Shown here: positions 45,149-54,344 of the stretch, piece by piece
How the letters are laid out: each line of letters starts with the position of its first letter
How positions within the stretch are numbered: position 1 is the stretch's first letter
Assembly: GCF_947497695.1 (NCBI RefSeq)
Contig: NZ_CANMHM010000002.1
Coordinates: forward strand, 248,001 to 312,000
Source of the DNA: an uncultured Polaribacter sp.
GTDB taxonomy: Bacteria > Bacteroidota > Bacteroidia > Flavobacteriales > Flavobacteriaceae
Length of the DNA stretch: 64,000 nucleotides
Reading direction: 5' to 3'
Translations under genes and position numbers: made by a program
Notes under the pieces: model-generated
What the model saw: the letters and a program-made list of their open reading frames with translations, nothing else
What the model was told of the DNA's origin: nothing
Database searches by the model: none

Positions 45149-47707
45149 ATGAAATTATTTTCTGCTACAATAATGCTAATCGCATTATTTTTTACTTTTA
45201 GTGTAAACGCACAAACAAAGAACGACAGTTTATCTATTGCAAAAAAAGATACTACTTCAGTTAAAAACACATCCTTTGAAAAAGGAAAAGAATATATTTT
45301 AGGAAGTATTAGTGTTACAGGTCTTAAAAAATTTAGCGAAGAAACGGTTAGAGTTTTTACCGGTTTAAGAAACGGACAAGTAATTAAACTTCCTGGAGAT
45401 AAACTTACCAGTGCTATCAAAAAACTATATGAAAGTAAACAATTTAGTAATGTAGATGTATATCTTTCTAAGTTAGATGGAAATACTGTGTATCTGCAAT
45501 TTGATGTCTTAGAATTACCCCAACTAAACAAAGTTAGAATTACAGGTATAAAAAAAGGAAAAGCAAAAGAACTTTTAAAAGATGCCGAATTAAAAACGGG
45601 TGCAATGGTTACAGACAATCTTGTTGTTACCAGTAAAAATTATTTTACAAAAAAATATACCGATAAAGGATTCTTAAAAACCAAAGTTAATTTAGACGTT
45701 AAAAAAGACACCACAGATATAAATATTGTTAACATGTCAATTTTTATTGATAAAGGTGAAAAAATAAAAATTAAAGACATCGTTTTTAAAGGTAATAAAG
45801 CTATTTCTGCGAAAGGCTTAAAAAAAGCGATGAAAAACACCAAAGAAAAACTTCTTGGTCGTTTTTGGAAAGGATCTAAATATATTGAAGAAGATTTTCA
45901 AGAAGATTTAGAAAGTATTCTAGATAAATATAGTAGATTAGGGTATAGAGATGCTCGTATTCTTAGTGATAACATTTCTTGGAATGATGATAATACAATC
46001 AATATTAATTTAGAATTAGAAGAAGGAAAACAATATCGATTTTCTGACATAGTTTTTGTAGGTAACAAAGAATATACAGACGAACAACTACAGCTATATT
46101 TAAAAATTGAAAAGGGAGATGTATATAATGCAGCAGTTTTAGAAGAACGTATTAAAGGAGATGGAACCCCTACTTCTCAAGACATATCAACACTATACCA
46201 AGATAATGGATTTTTATTTTCATCTGTAGATGCCATAGAAACCAGAGTAAAAAATGATTCTATCACAGTAGAAATTAGAATTAGAGAAGATGAAAAAGCA
46301 CGTATTAGAAAAGTTACTGTTTCTGGTAATGAAAAAACAAACGATCATGTTTTATTTAGAGAACTAAGAGTAAAACCAGGAGATTTATTTAGTAGAAGTG
46401 CCATTATAAGATCCATTAGAGAAATTGGTCAATTAGGTTTCTTTGACGCTAATGTATCGCCAGATGTTGTGCCAGATTATAATAATAAAACAGCAGACAT
46501 TGATTTTACAGTTGTTGAAAAAGGAGGTAGTCAAATAGAATTACAAGGTGGTTATGGAGGAGGTTCTTTTATAGGTACTTTGGGGTTATCTTTTAACAAT
46601 TTTTCAATTAAAGACATTTTTAACAAAGAAGCATACAAACCTTTACCAATGGGTGATGGCCAAACATTAGCCCTAAGACTACAAACTAGTAGAACTTTTA
46701 GTACCTACAGTTTTTCTTTTACAGAGCCATGGTTAGGGGGTAAAAAACCAAAATCATTATCTTTTTCTATATATTCGTCAAATCAATACCAATTAGACAG
46801 ACAAACTTTTGATGTAGATAGAAGCCAAAGTTTAGGAATTATTGGAGCTTCTATTGGTTTAGGGCAACGTTTAAAATGGCCTGATGATTATTTTCAATTA
46901 TCACAAACAATTGCCTATCAAAGTTTCAACTTAAACAACTATCAATTTAGAGTTGGAGATGCTATTTTAAGTAACGGAAATCTAAACAATTTATCTTACA
47001 ACGCAGTACTATCTAGAAATTCTGCAGGACCAAGTTTAATTTTCCCTACTTATGGGTCAGAATTTTCAATAGGTATTAAAGCAACTTTCCCATATTCTTT
47101 AGTAAACGGAAAAGATTATAGTGATCCAACTGAGCCACAAACAACCGCTGAAGCAAATGACTTTTTTGCAGACAAATATAAATGGTTAGAGTATTACAAA
47201 TTTTCTATTAAAGGAAAATGGTACACTTCTTTTACTGATAAATTAGTGTTAATGACAAACTCACAAGTGGGTTATTTAGGGTTTTACAACGCTCAAGTAG
47301 GCTTATCTCCTTTTGAAAGATTCTTTGTTGGTGGTGATGGAATTGCACAATTTCAATTAGACGGAAGAGAAGTAGTAGGTTTAAGGGGTTATGAAAACAA
47401 TCGATTATCTTCTATTGAAGGAGGCTCTATTTACACCAAATTTCAATTAGAAATGCGTTATTCAATTACAGACGCCCCATCTGCATCTATTTATACGTTA
47501 GCTTTTTTAGAAGCGGGTAACTCTTATGACAATTTTGAAGTATTTAATCCGTTTGAATTAAAACGTTCAGCTGGTGTTGGTGTTAGAATATTTATGCCTG
47601 CCTTTGGATTATTAGGTATAGACTTTGCACATGGTTTTGATCCTTTACCAGGACAGATAGAGAAATCTGGCTGGCAAACACATTTTATTATTGGAAGACA
47701 ATTCTAA
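45149..47707 (+). CDS. bamA: Outer-membrane assembly factor BamA
   Basis: The true start is the ATG at 45149, which gives a signal peptide ending FSVNAQ; upstream codons overlap uppS. The mature protein has five POTRA-like repeats (for example ISVTGLKKFSEETVR, KVTVSGNEKTNDHVL) and a C-terminal 16-strand barrel with the VRGY-like loop GLRGYENNR and terminal aromatic residue. It folds barrel proteins into the outer membrane. It is downstream of uppS and upstream of two OmpH/Skp genes, its usual partners. Confidence 0.96.
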   Translation: MKLFSATIMLIALFFTFSVNAQTKNDSLSIAKKDTTSVKNTSFEKGKEYILGSISVTGLKKFSEETVRVFTGLRNGQVIKLPGDKLTSAIKKLYESKQFSNVDVYLSKLDGNTVYLQFDVLELPQLNKVRITGIKKGKAKELLKDAELKTGAMVTDNLVVTSKNYFTKKYTDKGFLKTKVNLDVKKDTTDINIVNMSIFIDKGEKIKIKDIVFKGNKAISAKGLKKAMKNTKEKLLGRFWKGSKYIEEDFQEDLESILDKYSRLGYRDARILSDNISWNDDNTININLELEEGKQYRFSDIVFVGNKEYTDEQLQLYLKIEKGDVYNAAVLEERIKGDGTPTSQDISTLYQDNGFLFSSVDAIETRVKNDSITVEIRIREDEKARIRKVTVSGNEKTNDHVLFRELRVKPGDLFSRSAIIRSIREIGQLGFFDANVSPDVVPDYNNKTADIDFTVVEKGGSQIELQGGYGGGSFIGTLGLSFNNFSIKDIFNKEAYKPLPMGDGQTLALRLQTSRTFSTYSFSFTEPWLGGKKPKSLSFSIYSSNQYQLDRQTFDVDRSQSLGIIGASIGLGQRLKWPDDYFQLSQTIAYQSFNLNNYQFRVGDAILSNGNLNNLSYNAVLSRNSAGPSLIFPTYGSEFSIGIKATFPYSLVNGKDYSDPTEPQTTAEANDFFADKYKWLEYYKFSIKGKWYTSFTDKLVLMTNSQVGYLGFYNAQVGLSPFERFFVGGDGIAQFQLDGREVVGLRGYENNRLSSIEGGSIYTKFQLEMRYSITDAPSASIYTLAFLEAGNSYDNFEVFNPFELKRSAGVGVRIFMPAFGLLGIDFAHGFDPLPGQIEKSGWQTHFIIGRQF

Positions 47708-47765
47708 AAAACTTAATTTTGTTATTATTTTTTTTGGCACGGTTTTTTCTAAATACATTATACAA

Positions 47766-48992
47766 ATGAAAAAAATATTTTTATTAGTCGCTCTTTTATT
47801 TACTATTAGTTTTTCTTGGTCACAAAGAAGTCAAACAATTGCTTACATAGATATGGAGTATATTCTAGAAAACGTACCTGAATATCTTGAAGCACAAAAC
47901 ACTTTGGAAGCTAAAATTTTAAAATGGAGAAAAAAGTTAGACGTACAAGCTAGACATATAGAAGTGCTTAAAACAGACCTAGCAAACGAAAAAGCAATTC
48001 TTACAAAAGATTTAATTGAAGAAAAGGAAGAAGAAATTACATTAAAACAAGAAGAATTAAGAAGATTAGAATCTTTATATTTTGGTCCTAATGGCGATAT
48101 GTTTTCTATAAGAAAGCGATTGGTAAAACCGATTCAAGATAAAGTTTATACTGCTATTCAGACAATTAGTAAAAGAAAAAAGTATGATTTTGTTTTTGAT
48201 AAATCTAGTGATTTGGTGATGTTGTATTCAAATAAAAAATACGATATTAGCGAACTTGTTTTAGCAGATATAGACAGATCACGTTCAATAGCTTTAAAAG
48301 AAAAACAAAGAGAGGAAAGAAATAATAGTAAGAAAAGTAGTCCAAAAAAAGACTTAACTGCTAATCAAAAAGAAATTAACAGAAAAAAAGAAGAAGCTAA
48401 GGCGAAAAAGATTAGAGATGTTGAAGCAAGGAAGAAACAAATAGCTGAAAAAAGAGCATTAATTTTAAAGCAAAGAGAAGAAAAAAGACAAGAGATGCTT
48501 AATAAAAAAGCTGCGTTAAGAAACAAAACAAAAACACCTCTTGCTAAAGAAGAAACAACAATTACTCAAGAAGAAACAGCAACCAAAGTAAAGTCTGTTA
48601 CTTCTGAAGATAAAAATGAAAAGGAAGCTGAAATTAATGAAATTCAAATCAAAAAGAAAGAAATAGAAGAAAAGAAAGAAGAACTATTAAAACAACGTGA
48701 ACAAAAAAAACAAGCACTTCTTGAAGAAAAAAATGCATTAAGAAAAAAAGAGAAAGTACCGCTTCCAAGTGCTGAGCCAACAACAATACAAGAGGATGTT
48801 AATAGTATAAAAGAAGATGCTAGGGCAAAGAAAATTGCTGAAGCTGAAGCTAAGAAGAAAGAAATTGCAGAAAAAAGAGAAATACTTTTAAAACAAAGAG
48901 CTGAAAAAAGAAAATTATTACTTGCTAAAAAAGAAGCTTTAAGAAAAAAGAAAGAAGAAGAGCTAAAGAAAAGAAATCAGGAACCTGAATAA
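47766..48992 (+). CDS. OmpH/Skp-family chaperone with repeated charged tail
   Basis: I start at the ATG at 47766, which opens a signal peptide ending SFSWSQ. Residues 20-180 are an OmpH/Skp domain (IAYIDMEYILENVPEY). Then comes a highly charged tail to residue 408 in which a unit like KKKEIAEKREILLKQR...ALR occurs three times (about 221-252, 293-326, 360-393). Typical Skp is about 170 residues, so the tail is extra and should form long helix or coiled coil. It is the larger of two adjacent Skp paralogs and follows bamA by 58 bp. Confidence 0.88.
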   Translation: MKKIFLLVALLFTISFSWSQRSQTIAYIDMEYILENVPEYLEAQNTLEAKILKWRKKLDVQARHIEVLKTDLANEKAILTKDLIEEKEEEITLKQEELRRLESLYFGPNGDMFSIRKRLVKPIQDKVYTAIQTISKRKKYDFVFDKSSDLVMLYSNKKYDISELVLADIDRSRSIALKEKQREERNNSKKSSPKKDLTANQKEINRKKEEAKAKKIRDVEARKKQIAEKRALILKQREEKRQEMLNKKAALRNKTKTPLAKEETTITQEETATKVKSVTSEDKNEKEAEINEIQIKKKEIEEKKEELLKQREQKKQALLEEKNALRKKEKVPLPSAEPTTIQEDVNSIKEDARAKKIAEAEAKKKEIAEKREILLKQRAEKRKLLLAKKEALRKKKEEELKKRNQEPE

Positions 48993-49045
48993 GAAAAAAC
49001 AAATTAAGAATAAATACTAAGAATAATAATTAAATCAAAACAAGA

Positions 49046-49552
49046 ATGAAAAATTTAAAATCGTTACTATTAATTGCTGTATTTACTTTAGGAGTAGTTG
49101 GATTTGCAAATGCACAAAAAGTAGGTCATATAGACTTTGAAAAATTAGTAGCAGAAATGCCACAGACTAAAACATTAAAGTTAGATATGGAAAAACTTGG
49201 TAAAAGCTACCAAGATGAAATTACAGCAATGGGAAAGAAAATTGAAGCTACACAAAAAAAATATGTAGCTGAATCTGAAAGCCAAACAAATGAGACAAAT
49301 GATAAAAGAGCTCAAGAACTTCAAGGTGAGGCTGCTAAAATTGAACAAGCAAGAAAGTTTGCTTATCAAGATATGCAAAAACAACAAAATGAAGGTTTAA
49401 AACCTATTATTGAGAAAGCTCAAAAAGCTATTGAAGAGGTTGCTGCTGCTAAAGGTGTACTTTATGTATTAGATGCATCAATTGGTAAAGGTTTATTAGT
49501 AAAAAAAGGTGAAGATTTATATGCTGCTGTAAAAGCTAAATTAGGATTTTAA
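49046..49552 (+). CDS. OmpH/Skp-family periplasmic chaperone
   Basis: At 168 residues, it has a signal peptide ending GFANAQ, then KVGHIDFEKLVAEMPQTK, a coiled-coil tentacle (about 50-115) and a C-terminal VLYVLDASIGKGLLV strand. This is the ordinary Skp length. Skp trimers hold unfolded outer-membrane proteins for delivery to BamA. It ends the bamA-ompH-ompH run, with a terminator at 49575. Confidence 0.92.
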   Translation: MKNLKSLLLIAVFTLGVVGFANAQKVGHIDFEKLVAEMPQTKTLKLDMEKLGKSYQDEITAMGKKIEATQKKYVAESESQTNETNDKRAQELQGEAAKIEQARKFAYQDMQKQQNEGLKPIIEKAQKAIEEVAAAKGVLYVLDASIGKGLLVKKGEDLYAAVKAKLGF

Positions 49553-49574
49553 TAAAACCTTAATTATAAAATAT

Positions 49575-49603
49575 AAACCTACTGAAATTCAGTAGGTTTT
49601 TTT
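49575..49603 (+). terminator. Rho-independent terminator after the second OmpH/Skp gene
   Basis: AAACCTACTG pairs with CAGTAGGTTT (49575-49584 with 49590-49599) with a short loop, then a T run. It lies 22 bp after the stop and 13 bp before murI. Confidence 0.85.
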
Positions 49604-49616
49604 ATTTTTACAAGAG

Positions 49617-50414
49617 ATGGTAAAACAAAATAAATTTTCAATTGGCATTTTCGATTCTGGTGTTGGAGGAACTTCTATTTGGAGAGAAATTAACGCTCTT
49701 TTACCAAATGAGAATACTATTTACTTAGCAGACAGTAAAAATGCTCCTTATGGCGAAAAGAGCAAGCAAGACATCATAAATTTATCTATTAAAAATACTG
49801 AATTTTTATTGAAGTTAAATTGCAAAATTATTGTAGTTGCTTGTAATACTGCAACAACAAACGCAATAGATGTTTTAAGAGAAAAATATAATATTCCTTT
49901 TATTGGTATAGAACCTGCAATAAAACCTGCTGCATTAAACACTAAAAGCAATACAATAGGTATTCTTGCAACGAAAGGAACTTTAAATAGTAGCTTGTTT
50001 GAAAAAACATCAAAAACCATCAACCAAAAAATTACAATCAAAGAAATTGTAGGAAAAGGATTGGTTGAGCTAATTGAGAACGGAAAACTAGATTCTAAAG
50101 AAATGACAGCTTTATTATCTTCATATATCATTCCTTTGGTAAAACAAAATGTTGATAGTTTAGTTTTAGGTTGTACACATTACCCCTATCTAATTTCTCA
50201 AATTAGAAAAATTGTTGGCGATAAAATGCAGATTATAGATTCTGGAGAAGCCGTTGCTAAACAAACAAAAGCAGTTTTAGAAAAGTATCAATTAATCAAT
50301 GATAAAAATAAAAATAGTGAACATCAGTTTTACATCAATAAAGACAAAAAAGTATTAGAGATGTTAATTTCTAATAACCATAAAAAACTAACTATTTATG
50401 AAATGGACTTTTAA
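49617..50414 (+). CDS. murI: Glutamate racemase
   Basis: At 265 residues, both catalytic cysteines are present in context: VVACNTATTNA (about Cys77) and LVLGCTHYPYL (about Cys186). IGIFDSGVGGTSIWRE opens the protein. It makes D-glutamate for peptidoglycan. The stop overlaps the convergent PorP/SprF gene by 4 bp. Confidence 0.96.
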   Translation: MVKQNKFSIGIFDSGVGGTSIWREINALLPNENTIYLADSKNAPYGEKSKQDIINLSIKNTEFLLKLNCKIIVVACNTATTNAIDVLREKYNIPFIGIEPAIKPAALNTKSNTIGILATKGTLNSSLFEKTSKTINQKITIKEIVGKGLVELIENGKLDSKEMTALLSSYIIPLVKQNVDSLVLGCTHYPYLISQIRKIVGDKMQIIDSGEAVAKQTKAVLEKYQLINDKNKNSEHQFYINKDKKVLEMLISNNHKKLTIYEMDF

Positions 50415-51394
50415 AACCTACCTGCAGAAGAGTTTATATTAGGACATGCTGCACCCCTTTGTTTCCTAGTCCATAAATTAAACCCAACAGTAACTTGATG
50501 AAAACCAGAATTAATTAAAACGATATCATTTACTTGCTTTGTATACGTGTAAGAAAACATTAATTTATCAAAATTTAAACCAATAATAGGTGTTACAAAT
50601 TGAGAGTTATCAATAGCATTTACATCAAAACTACTTCTGTATGACACTGCTGCCCAAAGCTGACTTTTAGATAAGTTTTTATAAGCTTTTAAATTAAAAT
50701 CTGCTATTCTTTGCCCAGTACTTTGTCTGAATTGAACCATTACAGAGGGTTCTAATTGAATTGAATTCTCTTTACCAAAAAAGTAACCAGCAGTAAAAAT
50801 ATAGTTTCTTAAATCTAAAGGTTCTTGAATATTTAAATTATTTTCTGCAGTTAGCAACAAATTTTTAACTGTAAAATAAGAAGAAAAACCTCCTTTATGA
50901 TAGGCAACACTAAAATCTGCATTATAATAACTTGTACTTTGTACTATAGAAGCCACATTGGGATCTCCTAAAAAACTTCTTTGATCTGCTTGATTTTGAA
51001 CAAAAGAAAAACCTAAACCAAAAGAGAGTTGCTCAAATATATTACCACTACTTAATGGTAAATGATACGTATAAGTACCTTGTATTCCTTTTTGAGAATG
51101 AAAACCATTTTTATCATTAAAAAGTACTACACCATAACCAGCTTTAGAATACTCGCCAAATCTGGTATGAAAACTTAATGTTTGTAAAGCAGGAGCATCG
51201 GTTATACCAGCCCATTGTTGTCTTGCTGTTAAACGTAATTTACTTGAGTTACCAATACCTGCTGCAGAAGGATGTACCAAAAACACATTGTCTGACAAAT
51301 AATCTTGGTATATAGGTAATGTTTCTTGCGAGTAACTTTTAAACGTAAAAAACAAAACGGATAGAAAACAGTATTTTACGTAAATAAATTTCAT
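50411..51394 (-). CDS. PorP/SprF-family type IX secretion outer-membrane protein
   Basis: At 327 residues, it has a signal peptide ending FKSYSQ. The PorP/SprF start is QDYLSDNVFLVHPSAAGIGN, with RQQWAGI following, and the body is a beta-barrel. SprF-type proteins deliver or anchor type IX cargo such as SprB and bind the C-terminal domain of the cargo. No large SprB-like adhesin lies beside it. It is a single gene with a -7 element at 51420. Confidence 0.92.
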   Translation of the reverse strand: MKFIYVKYCFLSVLFFTFKSYSQETLPIYQDYLSDNVFLVHPSAAGIGNSSKLRLTARQQWAGITDAPALQTLSFHTRFGEYSKAGYGVVLFNDKNGFHSQKGIQGTYTYHLPLSSGNIFEQLSFGLGFSFVQNQADQRSFLGDPNVASIVQSTSYYNADFSVAYHKGGFSSYFTVKNLLLTAENNLNIQEPLDLRNYIFTAGYFFGKENSIQLEPSVMVQFRQSTGQRIADFNLKAYKNLSKSQLWAAVSYRSSFDVNAIDNSQFVTPIIGLNFDKLMFSYTYTKQVNDIVLINSGFHQVTVGFNLWTRKQRGAACPNINSSAGRF

Positions 51395-51419
51395 TTAATG
51401 GTATTATTTTTATAGTTAC

Positions 51420-51427
51420 CAAATATA
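51420..51427 (-). promoter_or_regulatory. -7 promoter element for the PorP/SprF gene
   Basis: Minus-strand TATATTTG fits TAnnTTTG exactly and lies 25 bp upstream of the ATG at 51394. Confidence 0.42.
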
Positions 51428-51554
51428 TAGTTTTTCTGAGAACAAATAGTTTCTCAAATTAAATATTTGATAATGTAATTTAACTATTTTTATATTAATG
51501 GTGTTAGATTATGGATTATAAATCGCTAAAAAATTAAATAAAATAAGAAAAAAA

Positions 51555-52253
51555 CTAATGACAAGCGTTATTAGAAGAAACAATGTCTAAAACGGGAGCA
51601 GGAGAAATATAAGGAATACCAAGACCTAAACCTCTTAAAACAAATAAAGCACCAATAAAAACAACCACAATTGGTATTGCTTTTTGTATTCTTTTTCTAA
51701 AAGTTCCTTTTGTAAAATTACCCAAATACACAACTGTTGTCATTAAAGGAATTGTGCCTAAACCAAATAAAAACATATAAAAGCTTCCAGAAAAAGGGTT
51801 TGTAGTAGCTATAGCACCAAATATAGCCATATAAACTAACCCACAAGGTAAAAATCCGTTTAAAAAACCAATGGTAAAAAAAGTATCATTTCCTTTCTTT
51901 TTTAACTCTTTACCTAAAGCATTTTTTACTTTATAAATAACATTACTAATACTTTTAGAAAAATTTACTTTTGAGAAAAACTTTGGAAAAACAATCGCTA
52001 TTATCATACTAATACCAACAATGATAGACAATTGCTGTTGAAATCCGAAGAAATAAAAACCTTTGCCTAAAAAACCAAACAGCAAACCTATTAAGCTATA
52101 AGTGAGTAACCTACCTAAATGATAACTTAAAATTTCAAAAAAACCTTTAGTTCTATTTTGTCTATCAATAGGCAACATAAAAGCAATAGGTCCACACATA
52201 CCAACGCAGTGAAAACTCCCTATTAAACCAAATAATATTGCTGATAAAAACAT
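51555..52253 (-). CDS. SafE/TauE-type (UreH-like) membrane protein of the cbb3 cluster
   Basis: At 232 residues, six or so membrane helices. The start GSFHCVGMCGPIAFMLP and later GFLNGFLPCGLVYMA are typical of the cytochrome-biogenesis-like SafE family with Cys and His that could bind copper. In cbb3 clusters such proteins are thought to help copper or oxidase assembly. Its start codon overlaps the last base of the ccoH stop, so it is the last gene of that unit. Confidence 0.88.
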   Translation of the reverse strand: MFLSAILFGLIGSFHCVGMCGPIAFMLPIDRQNRTKGFFEILSYHLGRLLTYSLIGLLFGFLGKGFYFFGFQQQLSIIVGISMIIAIVFPKFFSKVNFSKSISNVIYKVKNALGKELKKKGNDTFFTIGFLNGFLPCGLVYMAIFGAIATTNPFSGSFYMFLFGLGTIPLMTTVVYLGNFTKGTFRKRIQKAIPIVVVFIGALFVLRGLGLGIPYISPAPVLDIVSSNNACH

Positions 52254-52699
52254 TAATATTGAATTTCTGTTTTAACTAAGTATTCTTTATCATTATATTT
52301 GAAGGCAACATTAATGTTCCAACGACCATCTAACAAACGTTTCTCAGGCACGAGCAAATATGTATTAGTTATCGAAATAGGTATTTCGAAATCTAATTGC
52401 TTATTAGATGGTCTGTACAGGAACACTTTTCCTTTAATTTCTTTAGGAGAAAACTCAGTAGGAAATGTGATTTTCAACCCCTCTTCTACTCTTTGAATTG
52501 TTACTTTTTCTTTTAGTGCGAATGCATTTTTTTCTGCATTAATTTCATCTTGAAATTGTAGCTCTTTTTGATAGTATTTTTCTGTAACAAGATCATGTTT
52601 ATAAGAAGTATCTGTACTCATTGTAATCACAAAATATAGAATAAAACTTATAAAAAAGACGATTGCAATAACGATTCCTGTTCCCCAATTAATTTTCAT
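52253..52699 (-). CDS. ccoH: FixH-family cbb3 oxidase accessory protein CcoH
   Basis: At 148 residues, it has one N-terminal membrane helix (INWGTGIVIAIVFFISFILYFV) and a periplasmic immunoglobulin-like domain ending DGRWNINVAFKYNDKEYLVKTE, which is the FixH pattern. It helps assemble the cbb3 oxidase. It lies 208 bp after ccoG across a partial repeat, and overlaps the SafE-type gene by one base. Confidence 0.88.
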   Translation of the reverse strand: MKINWGTGIVIAIVFFISFILYFVITMSTDTSYKHDLVTEKYYQKELQFQDEINAEKNAFALKEKVTIQRVEEGLKITFPTEFSPKEIKGKVFLYRPSNKQLDFEIPISITNTYLLVPEKRLLDGRWNINVAFKYNDKEYLVKTEIQY

Positions 52700-52833
52700 A
52701 ATTTCTTATTTTTTGCTGATAAAAAAACTAGTACTACTTTTTTTAACTTTTAAAATGATAACAAAGCCTTTATTTCTGATTTATTCAACACAGACTAAAT
52801 GTAACAATTCATAAAAGTATAAAAACTCTTTAT

Positions 52834-52868
52834 GTAAGATTTCTCCTAACGTTGAAATGACAACTTTA
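52834..52868. repeat. Flavobacterial palindromic repeat, copy 4 (right arm only)
   Basis: AGATTTCTCCTAACGTTGAAATGACAA is the right arm of the family seen in copies 1, 3 and 5 (written here as positions 52838-52864, core TTCTCC ... GAAATGACA). No matching left arm is found before it. It lies between ccoG and ccoH. Confidence 0.5.
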
Positions 52869-52906
52869 TGTTTTAATTTTAATTTCACTAACTACTAAAA
52901 CTAAAT

Positions 52907-54328
52907 TTACTTATAACTTCTTGGTCCTAGAAAATTAGTAATTGTTGTTTCTATTTGTTTATCTCCACTAAAAACACCAATTTCTACTTTATCTTTTTCA
53001 CTTTTTAAAGCTGATGCATTAAGTTCTATAAATAGAGTTCCTTCTGCTAAACCTTGTTTTGGTATTATAAAATCTTGATTAGACACCAACTTTATAGTTC
53101 CTTTATGAGAAAGTAACTTATAACTAACATCACCAATATCTTTCGTTGTTTTATTTATCACTTTAAATGTGTACACATTACTAATAATATTGTTTTCTTT
53201 ATGCTGATATAATTGCCCTGGTAGCCTTAAAATACTTGCCTCAACATCATTTCTTAAAAATAGCATTCCTATTAAAAAACCTATTAAAATTAATAAAACA
53301 GCAGAGTATCCTTTTATTCTTGCAGTTAATTTAAACGGTTTTTTCTTAGTGATGTTATCTTCACTTGCATATCTAATTAATCCTTTTGGCAAACCAACAC
53401 TTTCCATGATATGATCACATTCATCAATACAAGCTGTACAATTGATACACTCTAATTGTGTACCATTTCTAATATCGATTCCTGTAGGGCAAACTACAAC
53501 ACATTGTTTACAATCGATGCAATCTCCTTTTCCTAAAGCAGCTCTGTCTTCATTTTTCTTGAATTTAGAGCGTCCTTCTTCTCTTTCTCCTCGTTTGTGA
53601 TCGTACGCAACATTTATGGTTTTATTATCTAGCAAAACTCCTTGCAACCTACCATAAGGACAAGCTATAATGCAGACTTGCTCTCTAAACCATGCAAAAA
53701 TAAAATAGAAAATACAGGTGAAAATTATTAATGAAATAAGCGTATTAATATTGTCTAAAGGATTACCTGTAATGTAGCTTATCAGTACATCGCCACCAAT
53801 TAAATAGGCTAAAAACACATTGGCAATGATAAAAGAAATGACAAAGAAAATAAACCATTTTAAAAGTCTTTTTCTAATCTTTTCTGCATTCCAAGGTTGT
53901 TTATCTAAACGAATTTGTTTTCCTCTATCTCCATCAATTAAGTATTCTATTTTTCTAAAAACCATTTCTAAAAAAATGGTTTGTGGACAAATCCATCCAC
54001 AGAAAATACGACCAAAAATTACGGTAAATAAAATAACAAAAACAACACCAATAATCATTGAAACCACCAAAAGGTAAAAATCTTGTGGCCAAAATGGAAA
54101 ACCAAAAATATTAAACTTACGTTCTAAAACATTAAAGAGTAAAAATTGATTCCCGTTAATTTTTACAAAGGGAGCTGTTAATAAAAAAGCAAGTAAAAAA
54201 TAACTTACATACGTTCTGTATTTGTAAAATAGTCCACTAGGCTTTTTAGGAAACACCCAAGAACGCTTCCCAGATGCATCAATAGTACCAATACTATCTC
54301 TAAATTGTTCGTTTTGTGGAGTTTCCAT
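52907..54328 (-). CDS. ccoG: Cytochrome c oxidase accessory protein CcoG
   Basis: At 473 residues, membrane helices surround two ferredoxin-like [4Fe-4S] motifs, CIDCKQCVVVCPTG and CINCTACIDECDH (about residues 260-300). Further Cys pairs are FCGWICPQT and CIIACPYGR, followed by a C-terminal Ig-like domain. CcoG reduces Cu(II) for cbb3 assembly. It is 16 bp after ccoP in the operon. Confidence 0.95.
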   Translation of the reverse strand: METPQNEQFRDSIGTIDASGKRSWVFPKKPSGLFYKYRTYVSYFLLAFLLTAPFVKINGNQFLLFNVLERKFNIFGFPFWPQDFYLLVVSMIIGVVFVILFTVIFGRIFCGWICPQTIFLEMVFRKIEYLIDGDRGKQIRLDKQPWNAEKIRKRLLKWFIFFVISFIIANVFLAYLIGGDVLISYITGNPLDNINTLISLIIFTCIFYFIFAWFREQVCIIACPYGRLQGVLLDNKTINVAYDHKRGEREEGRSKFKKNEDRAALGKGDCIDCKQCVVVCPTGIDIRNGTQLECINCTACIDECDHIMESVGLPKGLIRYASEDNITKKKPFKLTARIKGYSAVLLILIGFLIGMLFLRNDVEASILRLPGQLYQHKENNIISNVYTFKVINKTTKDIGDVSYKLLSHKGTIKLVSNQDFIIPKQGLAEGTLFIELNASALKSEKDKVEIGVFSGDKQIETTITNFLGPRSYK

Positions 54329-54344
54329 AATAACACTAATTTGC

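Noticed and set aside
47733..47752. TGGCACGG before the first OmpH/Skp gene as a sigma-54 -24 element
   Set aside because: No TTGC -12 element follows at the required spacing; only a T-rich run.
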